From assembly GCA_047967505.1 (NCBI GenBank), contig CM106541.1: DNA of 64,000 nucleotides; one strand, given 5' to 3'. This stretch comes from Dipteris shenzhenensis. Lineage: Eukaryota; Polypodiophyta; Polypodiopsida; Gleicheniales. The position numbers and the translations under genes were made by a program. The notes beneath the pieces were generated by a model. The model saw nothing but the letters and a program-made list of their open reading frames with translations. It ran no database searches and was not told the origin of the DNA. Below, piece after piece: positions 10,471-21,192 of the stretch; position 1 is the first letter of the stretch, and every line of letters starts with the position of its first letter.

Positions 10471-11077
10471 AAAAAAAATTTTTTCAAGAAAATTACTTCA
10501 TTAAGTATGAATGAAAACTGCGAGAGCAAGCTCAAATGCAGGAGTACATCATGCAATGCATGAGGGAAAAAACATCTCAAAAGAAGCTAATAAAAAACCA
10601 AGGCGGAGGCTGAAAATACCACCTCAACCATAGAGGATTCGTTTGTGCTTCCTTAAAATTAGCAAGCTCCGCTAGAGCTTCCATCATTGTGGTCATCATT
10701 GCATAGTTGACTTCATGAAGTCGCTTTGTGGAACCCCTTGTCCTGCCAAGAGTGGGCTGATTGCCAACATCCTGGAGAGTGGGTTTTGCCGATCTTTGAA
10801 CTGAAATTACTGGTTTTTCTCCTACTGGAGCAGGCTGAGACTTTGGTCTTCTTTGATAAGTAAGAATTTGTGGTTCAACCATCTTTACCTCTGGCAGCGT
10901 GGGGATTTCTTGCTATTCTAGAAAAAAAATTTTTTTTCAAGAAACTTACTTCATTAAGTATGAATGAAAACTGCGAGAGCAAGCTCAAATGCAGGAGTAC
11001 ATCATGCAATGCATGAGGGAAAAAACATCTCAAAAGGAGCTAATAAAAAACCAAGGCGGAGGCTGAAAATACCACCT
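10172..11077. repeat. 453-bp tandem duplication spanning a copia/L1 junction
   Basis: 10172-10624 and 10625-11077 are near-identical (about ten differences by eye). Each unit contains part of the copia RT N-terminus, the A/T run and the first 140-odd bases of the minus-strand L1 3' end. The units meet at CAACC, which is also present at 10172 in copia and at 11078 in the L1. Confidence 0.92.
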
Positions 11078-12029
11078 CAACCCTGAAGAAAGGAGATCCT
11101 CTCCAAACTCTCAAAAAAGTAACTCTCCTGGTAGTGGCTGCTCTGGAGGTTCCCTGCATGCTCGCCCATATGGCCATCAGAGTGTGTACTGTGTCGGTCC
11201 AAATACTGGCCATAGCCTGGGAAGGGTGAACCTGGATACCCTCCATCGCCTCTACACCTGGATCTCCAAATATGCCAAGCTGCAATGCTAGCCAGAATCT
11301 CCCAAGACATGTCTACTGAGGCATGAGCAGCTCTAAAAGGAGTGAAGGGAACAAGATTTCACTGAGTGTCACCATATAATGAGAGTTGGATATGGATCAC
11401 GTCCCTTGAAAACATCTGAGGGCCAGTAAGAGATAACCAAGCCATTGAACCCCATGTCATATAGAAAGGTGCTGTATGAAAGATACTGAAAATCCTAGCA
11501 ACACCTTTCCAAAGCGTCCTCACCTGTCTGCACTCCCAAAGGCAATGTTGTACTGACTCAACTGCAATGTGACAACGAGGACAAGTAGGGTCAGCCCCAA
11601 ACCTGGATCTCCACAGGCTCATTGCAATCCCTTCATGATTAGAAACCCAAAAGGAAAGAGTGATCTTTCTATTCCTGAGGGATTTCCAGAGCCTACGCTA
11701 AAAGTTTTTCCGCACAACTGGAAGGGCCTCCAACCTCTACTACTGCTGAGCTGAAACCTCCGGGCATGTCTGACTGTATGGCAAAAGAAGGGGAAGCTCT
11801 TCTCTCAGTGCCCCTCATCAATCCATTCCCACTCCCTTGGGTCCCACTGCAAGAACCTAGGAGTGGAACCACCATATAATCAGAGTCTCCAAGACCCTTG
11901 TGCAAGGAGAAGAGGATCGGGGTCAAGATACCACAGCGGTGAGTCCTTGCCTCACTCCATGAAACCTGTAATCCTGATAGGATGAAAGGCAACCTCCAGA
12001 ATAATATCATCAGAAGATTTGATAAGTCT
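10930..12029 (-). mobile_element. L1-like LINE, 3' part only
   Basis: The minus-strand 3' end lies at the T run 10930-10937 (poly-A on the element strand). A second copy of the end is in the duplicated unit at 10479-10624. Coding traces read from high to low: ILEVAF (near 12000), the LYGGS-type block, the zinc-binding RT-associated domain (ORF 11359-11622, CPRCH and CLWECRQ), then the WEILASIAAWHIWRSRC block at 11077-11310. Frameshifts and stops break it. The same order occurs at 22-23 kb and 62-63 kb. Matching to the copy at 63.2 kb ends exactly at 12029, where the next element begins. Confidence 0.88.
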
Positions 12030-12049
12030 TGAAGGAACATGTTCCTTCA
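12030..12049. repeat. 20-bp perfect palindrome at the L1/LTR junction
   Basis: TGAAGGAACATGTTCCTTCA. The right half equals the LTR 3' end; the left half is its inverted copy. It sits exactly where the L1 sequence stops. Confidence 0.85.
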
Positions 12050-12051
12050 TG

Positions 12052-12063
12052 TGGTATCAGAGC
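12052..12063 (+). other. Primer binding site of the gag-only element
   Basis: TGGTATCAGAGC, two bases after the LTR end, the same spacing as the relative at 39901-39914. Confidence 0.88.
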
Positions 12064-12839
12064 GATGTTCCTAGCCCTGCTTTCTCTTTTCCTTTCCCTT
12101 CAAGAGGATGAGGTGAGAGAGGCCAATGACACTACTCTCCCTTCTCCTCCTTGGAAGGCACTCATTTCTCCTCCTTCCTCTCCACTTTTCCCTCCGCCTC
12201 TCTTCACCACTCCTCTTCACCACTACTTCTCTTCACCATGCCATGATTTGCCACCTCTCTTCTTCTTCCTTCAGCTATAAAGACGTCCTGGTGTGGTGAT
12301 GTTTCTGTTGCTCTTTCTATGACCTGTGGACGATGTGACACTTCTATCCGTATCTGGAAGCAGAATCACGGCTTTGTGTGTTTAGCGAAGTTGTAGAGGA
12401 CCTTGAGTACTACAAATTTCATTTTACATCATTGCAAACCGAGCTTTCTGTGAAAAGTTGTAGTTCCTGCAAGAAGTGACAAAATTTGTTTCTACCAGCG
12501 GATTTTGTTCTTAAGCTCAATGATTTGACAGCCCAAGTATGATGTAGCAAGTTCAACATAGAGCTGTCCATCCTCTTCATCATTGACCTCTGCTCCAGCC
12601 TACCATTTGCTCCTTCTGCCCGCAAGAGGGTGCCCGTATGCTATTGCCGGTCATTCTCTTGGAGCTGCTGCTGATTTTACAGTTTTTACCCGCCATGTCC
12701 TTCTACTTCTACTTGCAAATTTTTGCTCCACTTCTACATCTATTTGCCATGAAGAAGCTCCAGACCTACTCCAGCTCATGAAGAACTTACCAAGGTGATC
12801 TTTCTATAGTTACACTTGCATTTCTACTCTTTTCCAATC

Positions 12840-13571
12840 ATGGAGTCTTCCAAATCAACTATCATTTCGTTCGAGAACTTTTCTGGTAAGAACTTCCCTA
12901 CATGGCAAACAAAGCTGTGTCTTGTACTTATGAAAGATGGAGTGTGGCATATTGTTAGTGGCAAGGAGAAAAAGCCACAATCAGATGAAAAGAAAATTGC
13001 ACACTGGGAGAATCTGAATGACAAAGATCTTTCTCTCATTGGTTTGGGGTTTGGTGATGAAGTTATTCATCATTTTGATTTTGATTCCACTGCTCATGAA
13101 TTATGGGCTATGTTTGAAGGATTGTTTGGCAGCAAAGTCATCAATTTAAAGGTATTCCTAAGACAGGAATTCTTCAAGCTGCAAATGAAGCGTGAAGACT
13201 TTCTTCTTGCTCACTTGAATCATATGGAATCCCTTGTCACTTAGCTTGCTAGTCTGAAGGCCCGTGTAGAGGAAGATGATCAAGTTGTTGTGCTCCTCTT
13301 GAGCATTGAGGAAATTTCTAAGGACCGGGAGATCATACCAGCATTGCATGTGACACAAATGGGTTATGAGCCTATGGTTGCTATGCTCATTGATCATGAA
13401 AGACAATATGTAGACACTCCGGACTCCAGTGCAGTGTACTCCAAGGGCAAAGGCAAATTCAAGTCTTTTAAATACAATCATTGTGGGAAGCTTGGTCACA
13501 CCGAGGATCGCTGTTTCAAGAAGCTTGCCAAGCAACAAAACAAAGATCATGCCAACTTGCTTCGACACTGA
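12840..13571 (+). pseudogene. gag: Copia-type gag
   Basis: Start chosen at ATG 12840 (MESSKSTII...), the usual short copia Gag start. The first part reads FSGKNFPTWQTKL, VWHIVSG, AHELWAMFEGLFG and FKLQMK, matching the plant copia Gag (UBN2-type) fold. An in-frame TAG at 13242-13244 breaks it; the same frame then continues through LLLSIEE and YEPMVAMLI. The nucleocapsid knuckle NHCGKLGHTEDRC has lost its first Cys (Tyr in its place). The ORF ends at 13571 and no protease follows. Confidence 0.88.
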
Positions 13572-14063
13572 CTCATGCTCTCACTGCCGACATTAGAGAT
13601 CTCTCTCTCCATTCAGAGGTCTACGTACCTGATGATCGGGACTTTTGTTTCTAATCTATTCTATGTGTGCTTGGGTACTGTGCCCTGGGTAGTCCCTTAA
13701 AAAATGCTTGTAATAATGAGTCTTGTGTCCTTGAGTCAATAAAGGTTCTCATCCTTGGATAGTCCTCCTTAAATGATGTTTTATTTCCTTTATGAGTGGT
13801 GTGTGGCTTCCTACCAAGTCCTGTTATGAAGCCAAGGGGGGATGTATTGTGGAAGCCTTTCTATTCGCTTTGATGGGTCTCTTTATTAGGCCTGACCGAG
13901 TTCCAGGACGTTGGTGCATTCCCTAGACCGATGTGTTGGTCAGGTAGCCATGCTTCATTTGAGCCTGTGAGCTACTTGGGGTGCACAACAATAGAGTGCA
14001 TCATTGTCATGTTTTGTTCTTGGTTTTATTCCAGTAGTCCCTCATCTTTCCTTCATGGGGGGA
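13572..14063 (+). other. Conserved 3' non-coding region with AATAAA and two purine tracts
   Basis: GAGTCAATAAAGGTTCTC near 13733-13750 and AAGGGGGGATGTATTGTGG at 13834-13852 recur in the minus-strand relative (38.79 and 38.69 kb). A second purine tract (CATGGGGGGA, about 14054-14063) directly precedes the 3' LTR. Confidence 0.75.
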
Positions 14064-14382
14064 TTTTGGAATATGAAGTCAAAGTGAGTGTATTTGTGTG
14101 TCCTAGGTCCCTAGGACTTATTTTATAGTCTAGTAAGTCCTAGACAGTGCCACGTGTCATATGGGAGAGTATCCCATATGCATTGTGACTTTCTAGAGTC
14201 TAGAGGCTCACACTATATAGTCTTGTACTAGTCTTGAGTCTTTTCATATCAGTCAATATCAAGCTATCTACATGTTAGTATTTTGGTTCATTGCTATTGC
14301 CTACTTCCATTTGAGTTCATTTCCATTATGCTTGCAATCTTTCCTTTCCTTTCCTAGAGATAGCTTGCCACTTGTTCCTTCA
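14064..14382 (+). repeat. 3' LTR of the gag-only element
   Basis: The start TTTTGGAATATGAAGTC aligns without gaps (12 of 17) with the TGTTAGGAAATGGAGTC start of the related LTR at 40239 (minus). The end GTTCCTTCA matches the LTR remnant before the primer site. The TG start is mutated to TT. The end could be a few bases off, because the neighbouring copia gag reading could extend into it. Confidence 0.7.
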
Positions 14383-14700
14383 TTTTTAACTCCTCGAGTT
14401 GAGTTTCCAAGGACAACAATCTTGCCCGATTCTTGATATTGTACATATTGGCAAGTTTATCCCAAAGCATTTTTTGCGAATTTACATGATTTCAGATTTT
14501 GCATCAGCAATTTCTTGATTGAATTCACTATCACTGACATAGCTTGTCCATTGCGCTTGTTGAAAATTTTTAGCTCCTTTGATGAAGTGACAATTTTAGT
14601 AGTAGATGTAGATGTAGATGCAAATGACGAATCCACCCACGTTGTTGTGCACATATGGCGAACCTAAGAATTGTTTGTCATTCTGAAAAAGGAACTAGAG
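14383..14700 (-). pseudogene. gag: Copia gag fragment, reverse strand
   Basis: Minus-strand reading holds NKRNGQAMSVIVNSI, then (with frame changes) WDKLANMYNIKN and LETQLEELKM, the copia Gag middle region. It is cut on one side by the LTR at 14382 and on the other by L1 sequence. It is the target into which the gag-only element inserted. Confidence 0.82.
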
Positions 14701-14721
14701 GAACAATGTCACAACCACTGT

Positions 14722-15536
14722 TCTCAACGTTTTTGAAAGAGAGGCATTTGCAGGGGCTGAGTGGGATACAATCTGTGAGAGGAGTCCGCCTCAAAATAGA
14801 TAAACGGTGCCGGTCCTAAACGAACTCCGATGCATAGCCCAGCCTCACTAAAACAACCTGACCAAGTAGAGATGGGGTGAACATAGGCAGGATCTGTGAG
14901 TATATCCATCCACTGCTGAGGAATAGCTCTCATGATCAGAAATCTGGTAGCAACAATCTGTCGAAGTGGCGTGTCTATCTGTGATCATCTCCTCTGACAT
15001 TTCCACACGTCCCCTGAACCAATCTCCAACTGTCACAACCCCCTGAGCATGCCAACCGGCCAACCGGCCAAGGGAGTCCTAAGTTCTGTACCAAGGGAAG
15101 ATCCCTGATATCGAACCAAGGGGTTATGGTAAAGTGGCTATCGGGCAATTTCCTCTCTAGAGGAGAAACTGCTCTGACGAGGTGCTGTCGAAAAATATCC
15201 CAGATCTGAATAAGCCTTTTTACTAGTGGTGAGGAAGGCTGAGAATGCTGGTCCGCCAGGAAGATCCAACTGACTCTACCTGCCCCACTGGCCTGCTGCT
15301 GTGGGGGTGCACTGATGAATCCCATGCAGTAGGAACTGCTTCCATGGCTGATCTCCTGGAGCCAAACCTCTAACAAGAAGTTTGACTAAAAGGGCTCTGC
15401 TCTGCATCTCCGGATCAAGAACCCCAAGTCCTCCCTGCGAGGAGGGTAAAGTGATAGTATCCCATGAAACTCTGGCCCTAGTGTCCTCAAAACCATCACC
15501 ACCACTCCACAGAAAATTCCGAAGCAATCTCCTCAC
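14722..15536 (-). pseudogene. L1 ORF2 region after the thumb
   Basis: FLWSGGDGFEDTRARVSWDTI and GGLGVLDPEMQSRALLVKLL (15276-15536), then in another frame SPLVKRLIQIWDIFRQHLVRAV (14975-15376) and AIPQQWMDIL near 14.9 kb. It corresponds to the long segment between thumb and zinc-binding domain in the 63-kb and 23-kb copies. Sequence similarity is lost near 14722. Confidence 0.75.
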
Positions 15537-16664
15537 CTAGCGAATTGAGTCAGCATGAAAGCACCAACATGATGCAACGCACCACATAGTCGCAAGTAGA
15601 ACCTGGTTGAGTACCAGCGCTCTTCCGGCCAAAGAAAGTCTAGCCGTACTCCAGTAGGCTAGCTTCCTCCGAATACTCTCAAGAATTGGGGCAAACTGTT
15701 GCGTCGGGGACACCTCAATGCCAACTTGGAAGCCTAGATATCTCGTGGAGGTGCCTCTGGGTATCCACACAAAGCCTCTGTCTCCTCCCCATGCTGGGGT
15801 ATCCTGCTGCCAGATGCCTTTTGATTTGTTCCAATTGACAAGTCCCCCTGAGGATAGACAGAACTTGTCAATTGAGTCCGCAGCAGTAGCAAGACTATAT
15901 GCATCTCCTCTGACTGTCAGTGCCGTGTCATGAGCAAACTCAGTGTCCAGAAGCTCCTGCTCCTGCCGGATAGGCAGATGAAGGCCCAAAGTGCCATGAC
16001 TGGTAGCCTGCATAAAGTATTCCATAGCCTCCACTACGAAAAGGAAAAGGTAAGGTGCAAGCGGACATTCCTATCGTACTGATCTGGATAGCTGAAAAGC
16101 CGGTCCTCTGCCTCCACAGACCACCATCCAAGAAATCCATCTATCACTGAAGCCTAGCCTCCTCATAGTGCCCTCCAAGAAACCCCAGTCCACCCTGTCA
16201 TAAGCCTTCTCAAAATCGAGAAGAAGAACTGCAATCCCCTGCTGACTCTCCTGCACCCAGTGAGTGGCCTTCCAAAAGGTGAAGATGTTATCCAAGATAC
16301 TCCGATCTTGGACAAATCCTGTCTGAGTAGCTTTGATGATATCTGGCAGCAAAGGCTTTAAGCCAAGAGCCAAGGTCTTCGCTAGGATCTTGTAGGCTGT
16401 CTCCAGAAGTGTAATGGGTCTCCAATTGCGTAGGACTGTCTTGTCTCCCCCTTTCAGGATGAGACAAATCAAACCTGTGCATAATGTCTCGCCCAAAGAT
16501 CCTGTATCGAGAGCCTCTGAAAAGGCAGAGAGTAGATGAGGCCCAATTGTATCCCAAAGAGCTCTGAAAAGAAGTGGCGACAAACCGTCCTCTCCCGAGC
16601 ATCTATCTCTGGGCAGCTCATGTAACGCGTCCGTGATCTCCAGGAGTGATAGTGGGCTATCCAA
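15537..16664 (-). pseudogene. L1 reverse transcriptase with altered active site
   Basis: One frame of about 375 codons with a single stop (TAG, 16071-16073, where relatives have Gln of RQGCPLAP). Motifs: WRPITLLETAYKILAK, TQTGFVQDRSI, LLDFEKAYDRVDW, then FAHDTAL at the catalytic box. The first catalytic Asp of xADD is replaced by His, so the enzyme would be dead even without the stop. The thumb continues with STRYLGFQVG. Confidence 0.88.
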
Positions 16665-16897
16665 AACATGACATCCTGTCTAAGACCATCTGGGGGACAT
16701 GGCTCCAAATCTCCTCTCTAGCTCTGATCATCTCCTCGGTGACTGGATTGGCAGTGTAAAGAGTGGAGTAGAAATTGGAAGTGATCTCAACAAGTCGGTG
16801 AAGGTCCGTCTGAAGATACCCGGCCTCATCCACAAGTCTACGAAGGCTGTCCGAAGAGTATCTCTGACCCACTGCCCCGAAAAACTCTCTAGAGCAT

Positions 16898-17666
16898 CTA
16901 TCCCCCTTTTGGATCCAGAACGTCTACTGGGAGAAACCTGAACTGGGCCCTCCTGCCCTGAATCTCCTCTAGTCTCTCCTGAGCCTCCGAAAGCTGCCCT
17001 CTAATGAAGAGAGAATGAGAAAAACTCTGAATCAATCTCTGAAGTCTGGATACCTCTGCTCTTGCGTTCCGATCTCTGATTCTGAGCTTTTCCTTCTCCT
17101 CTTTTGCCCTCAACTGGCAGGCCATGTTGACTCTAGCCAAAGCCCTCTCTACCCACATCAACCAGCCTTGATCCACAGGAGTGTCCTCTGACAACCAAGC
17201 CCCTCTCAACCGTTCCACGAACTCTGCGTCCTGAAAAACAAAGTCCGGAACTCTCACAGAGCCTGTGCTCTCCAAACGTTGGATGACTCTGCTCTGAAAC
17301 TGAATCGGAGAGCTCATAAGTACTCTTTGAGCCTGCTCTGCAGAGTGAAGGCCAAAAGAAAAGTACCCTCTGCCAAGCAAATTGGAAAAGCGTAACTGAG
17401 ACACCCAATGAGGTCATGTTGGTGTACACCCAATCACGTAACTGTTGGCCTCTACCGGGTAGAAAGCCAATGATATGCGTCAAACGAAAACCCTCCTCTA
17501 CTGCCTCAATCATCTGCACAATGTCGGGAGGAAAAGAAACTGTGACTTCAATCTCCTCAGGTTCGCCGACGGGAGTGGCATTAGTGCCCTCCATTGTCTC
17601 AGCTTGCGCTGTCCTGAGGGGAGGAGCTACCTCTGCAGAAAATACCCACCAAGAACTCGCAACCAA
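16898..17666 (-). pseudogene. L1 ORF1 N-terminus joined to ORF2 linker
   Basis: ORF 17133-17666 reads VTVSFPPDIVQMIEAVEEGF and LRDWVYTNM, and the frame 16898-17404 continues as LRFSNLLGRGYFSFGL. This is the RNA-binding DUF4283-type start of plant L1 ORF1. Within the same reading it changes to SVRVPDFVFQDAEFVERL, the segment that follows the endonuclease in the 54.7-kb copy (IRIPDAFYTEEDLTEA), followed by a coiled-coil stretch (RLQRLIQSFSHS, AQERLEEIQ). A frameshift lies near 17405. Confidence 0.75.
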
Positions 17667-17667
17667 C

Positions 17668-18125
17668 CACTAGTCAATCCCCATGAACTTGGTTGAATGC
17701 CCCAAACATCAGCCTGTGTGGGATAGCAAAATGAGGATCAAACCCAAGCCTGAAACAGTCCGTTCAATGCTGAAGCAGAAACTCCACCAATGCCCTGGAA
17801 CCACGAGCAGCAACAGCCCCAGAGAAGGCCCTGAGGCAGCCCAGCCTGAAGCGCAAAAGGAAAGGGGGCGGACAGCAGCAACAGCCTGAATGGCAGCGAT
17901 GGACTGGCGGCCTGGCCTGGCTGGCGACCTGAAGGCGGTGGCCTGGCTGGCAACCTGAAGGCGGTCTGGATGGCAGCCTGAAGGGGGCGACCTGAAGTGC
18001 AAGGGGGGCGCGGCCAGACGGGCTGGCTGATGGTGACCTGAAGGGCAAGGGGGGCACAGCCAGACGGGCTGGCTGATGGCGACGGGGTGGTGGTGGGCAG
18101 CTGCAGACGGGAGCTCCTCTCTATC
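17668..18125 (-). repeat. GC-rich leader with 46-bp tandem repeat
   Basis: C-rich on the minus strand, immediately upstream of the L1 ORF1 start, so probably its 5' UTR. 17991-18036 and 18037-18082 are two copies of a 46-bp unit (CCTGAAG.GCAAGGGGGGC...GCTGATGG). Shorter CCTGAAGG-type units precede it (17930-17990). ORFs across it (17738-18057) are Pro/Ser-rich artefacts. Confidence 0.7.
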
Positions 18126-18494
18126 CTACTCTCCCTCTTTCCTCTTGGAAGACAGCCTCCATCTCACCCTTAGACTCTCCATGAGCTGCTCTTCTTCAAC
18201 AAATTCAAGCTTGGAGCTGTAGCCATTGTTGAAGATGAAGCTGTTGGTCTTGGAGCTCTTTGTCGCAAAAACTTCACTCAAAGCTGTTGTTCCGTCCAGG
18301 GCGACTGCTCTAGACCCCTTTTTCAGCAAGTTCATGGGCTGCTGTTGCATTTTGAGGAATTTTGGAGGCTCTTCATCATCAGAAATCAGCTCCAAGTAGC
18401 ATCTACAAGCTGGGCGACTGTTCTAGAGCCACTTTCTAGCTATTCAACAGACAGCTCGAATCTGCAGTTCCTGGCCTCTCTACCAGTCAGATAT
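18126..18494. other. Unassigned stretch
   Basis: A 90-residue minus-strand ORF (18126-18395; ELISDDEEPPKFL... KSSKTNSFIFNNGY) has ordinary composition but matches no family I know. Nothing else is recognisable. It could be leader of a retroelement. Confidence 0.3.
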
Positions 18495-20662
18495 GAGAAT
18501 ATCACTTGAAGCGCCTTTCACCAATATGGAACTTAGACTGATTTACTTGCTCTTCATAAGGGCACGTGCCCGGGTTCAAATTGGCTTTCCCAAATTGTCT
18601 TCATTGCCCATTGGGATGAGATTGCAGATCATATTACCTCAGCCTTGCAAGTGGTTTCGGACTCTGGTACTAGGCCTGCATCACTTACAGAGGGTCTTAT
18701 TCATCTCATTCCAAAAGGGGGTTGCAAAAATGTGGTGTCGCAGTGGAGACCTATTACTCTTTTGGGCACCTTTTATAAAATTCTAGCACAGGCAATCAGC
18801 TTGCGATTGCAACCCTTTCTTTTGGACCTCATCCATGACACACAAACAAGTTTTGTGCATGGAAGGAGCATTCTTTATAATATCTTCTCTTTTTGGCAAG
18901 CTTCGGATTAGGCTACACAAAGCCGACAAAAATTAGTCATTCTAGTTTTGGATTTTGAGAAATCTTACGATAGAGTGGATTGGGATTTCTTAAAGGGCAC
19001 CCTTCACCGTTTTAGATTTTATGATGCTTGGATTAGAGGGGTTTTCTCTTTGTACAGATCAGCCCATAGCCAAGTACTTATCAGAGGATTCAAGGGAGAG
19101 ATTTCAGATTTCTAGATCAGTCTGTCAGGGATGCTCTCTTGCCCCTTTTCTTTTTCTCTTTGTGGCTGAAGCTATGAGCATTTTTCTCATATCGCAAGCT
19201 GATATTTTTGAGCTGAAGCGTCTCCTTGGAAGAGATTGACAGGAAGCTAGTCGTGTGGAATGAGAGTATTCTCGACGAGCATGGTAGACCAGAACAGTCA
19301 CATTATATGTAGTAGTCAAGATGGGAGAGAGACCCTGCCTCTTCTTTAGGATCCTAGAAAGCTTTCAAAAAGCTTCCAGAGGATGATAAATTGCAAGTTC
19401 TAAGTCATCTTAGGAAGGATTCGGCAGATTGATGCAACCATTTCAGTGGATTGGATTGAAACGGATCATATGCCTATTTCTTGTACCACTTGGATGGGAG
19501 CCTTCTCAGTTTTGGACATTCCTCTTCGGGTTATTGCTTTGCCACAACTACATGAACATGCCTTGGTTTCTTATATCCAGATGGGAGGGACTATCTAGAT
19601 CTTTAGATGATGTTTTTTCAGGGATTGCCTTCTAGCCTATCAGGGTCATTGGCTTATGGGAGCATGGTGTAGATTCTCAATGGTACCTAGACTCTAACCT
19701 GCTTCGCTTGGCCTTGGGTTCATGGAGATTGTGGCTCTATGGTGGGGTCCCAATCAAGTATCTACAGTGGGACGTAGGAGAGTGGGAACAAATTGATGAA
19801 GGGCATTAAAAGAAGAGACTCCCCTTTTTTCGTTACATGGTAAGCAATGCCAAGAAGTTTCAGATCATTTGCAAAGGTTGGAGACCTTCAAGAGCCCCTC
19901 ATTAGGAGAAAATTCAGATTTCTGTTGATTTGCAGAAGGCGATTTCGGAAATCCCACAGGAATAGAAAGATCACTCTTTTCTTTTGGCTCTTTATTCATT
20001 GTGGGATTACAGTTAATTTATGGAGATCCAAGTTTGGGGCGGAGTCCAAATGTCCTCGTTGCCACTTTGCAGTGGAATCTGCTTATGAAACTGCAAATAG
20101 GCGAGGATCGTTTGGAAGGGGATTGCTAGGATTTTCAGCACCTTTTCTAGGCACCCCTTCTTCATGGCCATGGGTTCAACTGCTTGGCTTTCCCTTTCAA
20201 GCCCGCATGTATTTTGTGAGAGGCATGACTCTTCTTCGGCTTTCTCAATTCGATGACACTTAGTAGAGTCATACCTTTTGGATCATGTACCAGCCCTGCC
20301 TTTTAGAGTAGTACATGCTTTGGTGGATTCCTCCTAGGAGATTCTAGCTAGCATTTCAGCATGGCATATCTGGAGAGCTAGATGCACAAAGGCTATAGAC
20401 CATTCCTAGGTCCACCCATCTCATACCTTGGCTTGTATTTGGATATACACGATACACACATTGATGGCCACTTGGATGAGCATACACGGATGCTCTAGAG
20501 CCACCTCCACTAGGAGAGTTGTGTTCTTAAGGAATGGAGAGGCTCCCCATTCTTCCTACCTCATTTTCAGGAGTTTTTTTTAACTTTTATTGCATGCTAT
20601 GCATGTTGTATTTCCATTTTGAGCTTGCTATCGCATGGGTTTTATTCATACTTAATAGTAGT
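18495..20662 (+). mobile_element. L1-like LINE, decayed and internally deleted
   Basis: Plus strand, starting inside the RT finger region (EAPFTNMELR near 18510) and running to the L1 3' end (TTCATACTTAAT near 20650). WRPITLLGTFYKILAQ, TQTSFVHGRSI (18645-18911), LDFEKSYDRVDW, SLYRSAHSQVL and LAPFLFLFVAEAMSIF are visible with frame changes and stops. A deletion near 19225 removes the catalytic box and thumb and joins to EEIDR...WNESILDEHGRP. The zinc-binding region (KCPRCHFAVESA) is at 19847-20263. Confidence 0.88.
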
Positions 20663-20682
20663 CTTTTTCATGGAACAATAAA

Positions 20683-21099
20683 GTTTTTGCGGACTGTGGA
20701 AGTGGTCAAGGGTTGACAGAATGGAAATCCATTCATCAATCGAGGTGAAGAGGCCGATTCAGACATGGCGAGGCTTTGTCCATCAATTCAGGGGGGCTGA
20801 GGGAGAGGGAGGGGGGAGGGGGGCTGTAGGGGAGAGAAGGCTGAGGGGGGCTAAGAGGGCAAGTAAAGGCTGACATTTAGAGGGAAGAGAGTGAGGGGCA
20901 AAAGGGTAGAGGGAGATGGAGAGCTGAGGAGGACTGATTGAAAGGTTGAGAGGCTAAGGGAGATGGAGAGATGAGGAGGACTGATTGAAAGGTTGAGAGG
21001 CTGAAGTGAAGGAGAGTCTACAGGGAGAGGGAGAAGTTGAGGGAGCTCAAGGAGAGGCTGAGAAGGGCATAGGGTGAGGGCAAAAGGTGAAACTGAAGT
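20683..21099. repeat. Repeat shared with 40.5-40.9 kb, including a G-rich array
   Basis: 20683-20760 (TGCGGACTGTGGAAG...GAGGCCGATTCA) resembles 40497-40600. It is followed by G-rich units of the GGGGCTGAGGG / GATGGAGAG type, including a doubled GAGGAGGACTGATTGAAAGG (about 20929-21000). The same kind of array occurs at 30.4, 36.4 and 40.7 kb. Confidence 0.65.
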
Positions 21100-21192
21100 T
21101 ACATGGTGGAGAGGGAGAGGGAGAGAGTAGGCTAGAGAGAGAGAGGGTGATACTCAAAGAGAGACATAATGAAATGGAAATGAAATGACTAG
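21100..21192 (-). repeat. LTR fragment of the 38-40 kb element family
   Basis: TACATGGTGGAGAGGGAGAG ... GAAATGACTAGA matches 39918-40014, the 3' end portion of that LTR on the minus strand. It stops at the LINE tail. Confidence 0.8.

Larger units (their letters stand above)
12030..14382 (+). mobile_element. Gag-only LTR element (copia-like), 5' LTR almost entirely lost
   Basis: Order: last ten bases of a 5' LTR (TGTTCCTTCA, 12040-12049), spacer TG, primer site TGGTATCAGAGC, 0.78-kb CT-rich leader, copia-type gag, a conserved non-coding stretch with AATAAA, a purine tract and a 3' LTR 14064-14382 ending GTTCCTTCA. No protease, integrase or RT is present. The same LTR start, TG spacer, primer site and 3' non-coding modules recur in reverse orientation at 38.1-40.2 kb, so these are two members of one non-autonomous family. 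The 5' boundary is a perfect palindrome rather than an LTR start. Confidence 0.8.
14722..17667 (-). mobile_element. L1-like LINE, internally deleted (ORF1 start fused to post-endonuclease ORF2)
   Basis: Minus strand, from an ORF1 start near 17666 down to about 14722. Order: DUF4283-like ORF1 N-terminus, then directly the linker that normally follows the endonuclease, then RT, thumb and part of the region before the zinc-binding domain. The rest of ORF1, the whole endonuclease and the 3' end are missing. It is a divergent cousin of the other L1 copies here. Confidence 0.85.

Noticed and set aside
13843-13860. TGTATTGTGGAAGCC after AAGGGGGGA as the start of the 3' LTR
   Set aside because: The relative at 38-40 kb shows its 5' LTR beginning at TGTTAGG (40239), whose equivalent here is 14064, so this earlier purine tract is internal.
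17709-18057. Minus-strand Pro/Arg/Ser-rich ORFs
   Set aside because: Translations of the GC-rich tandem units in three frames; no conserved start or domain.
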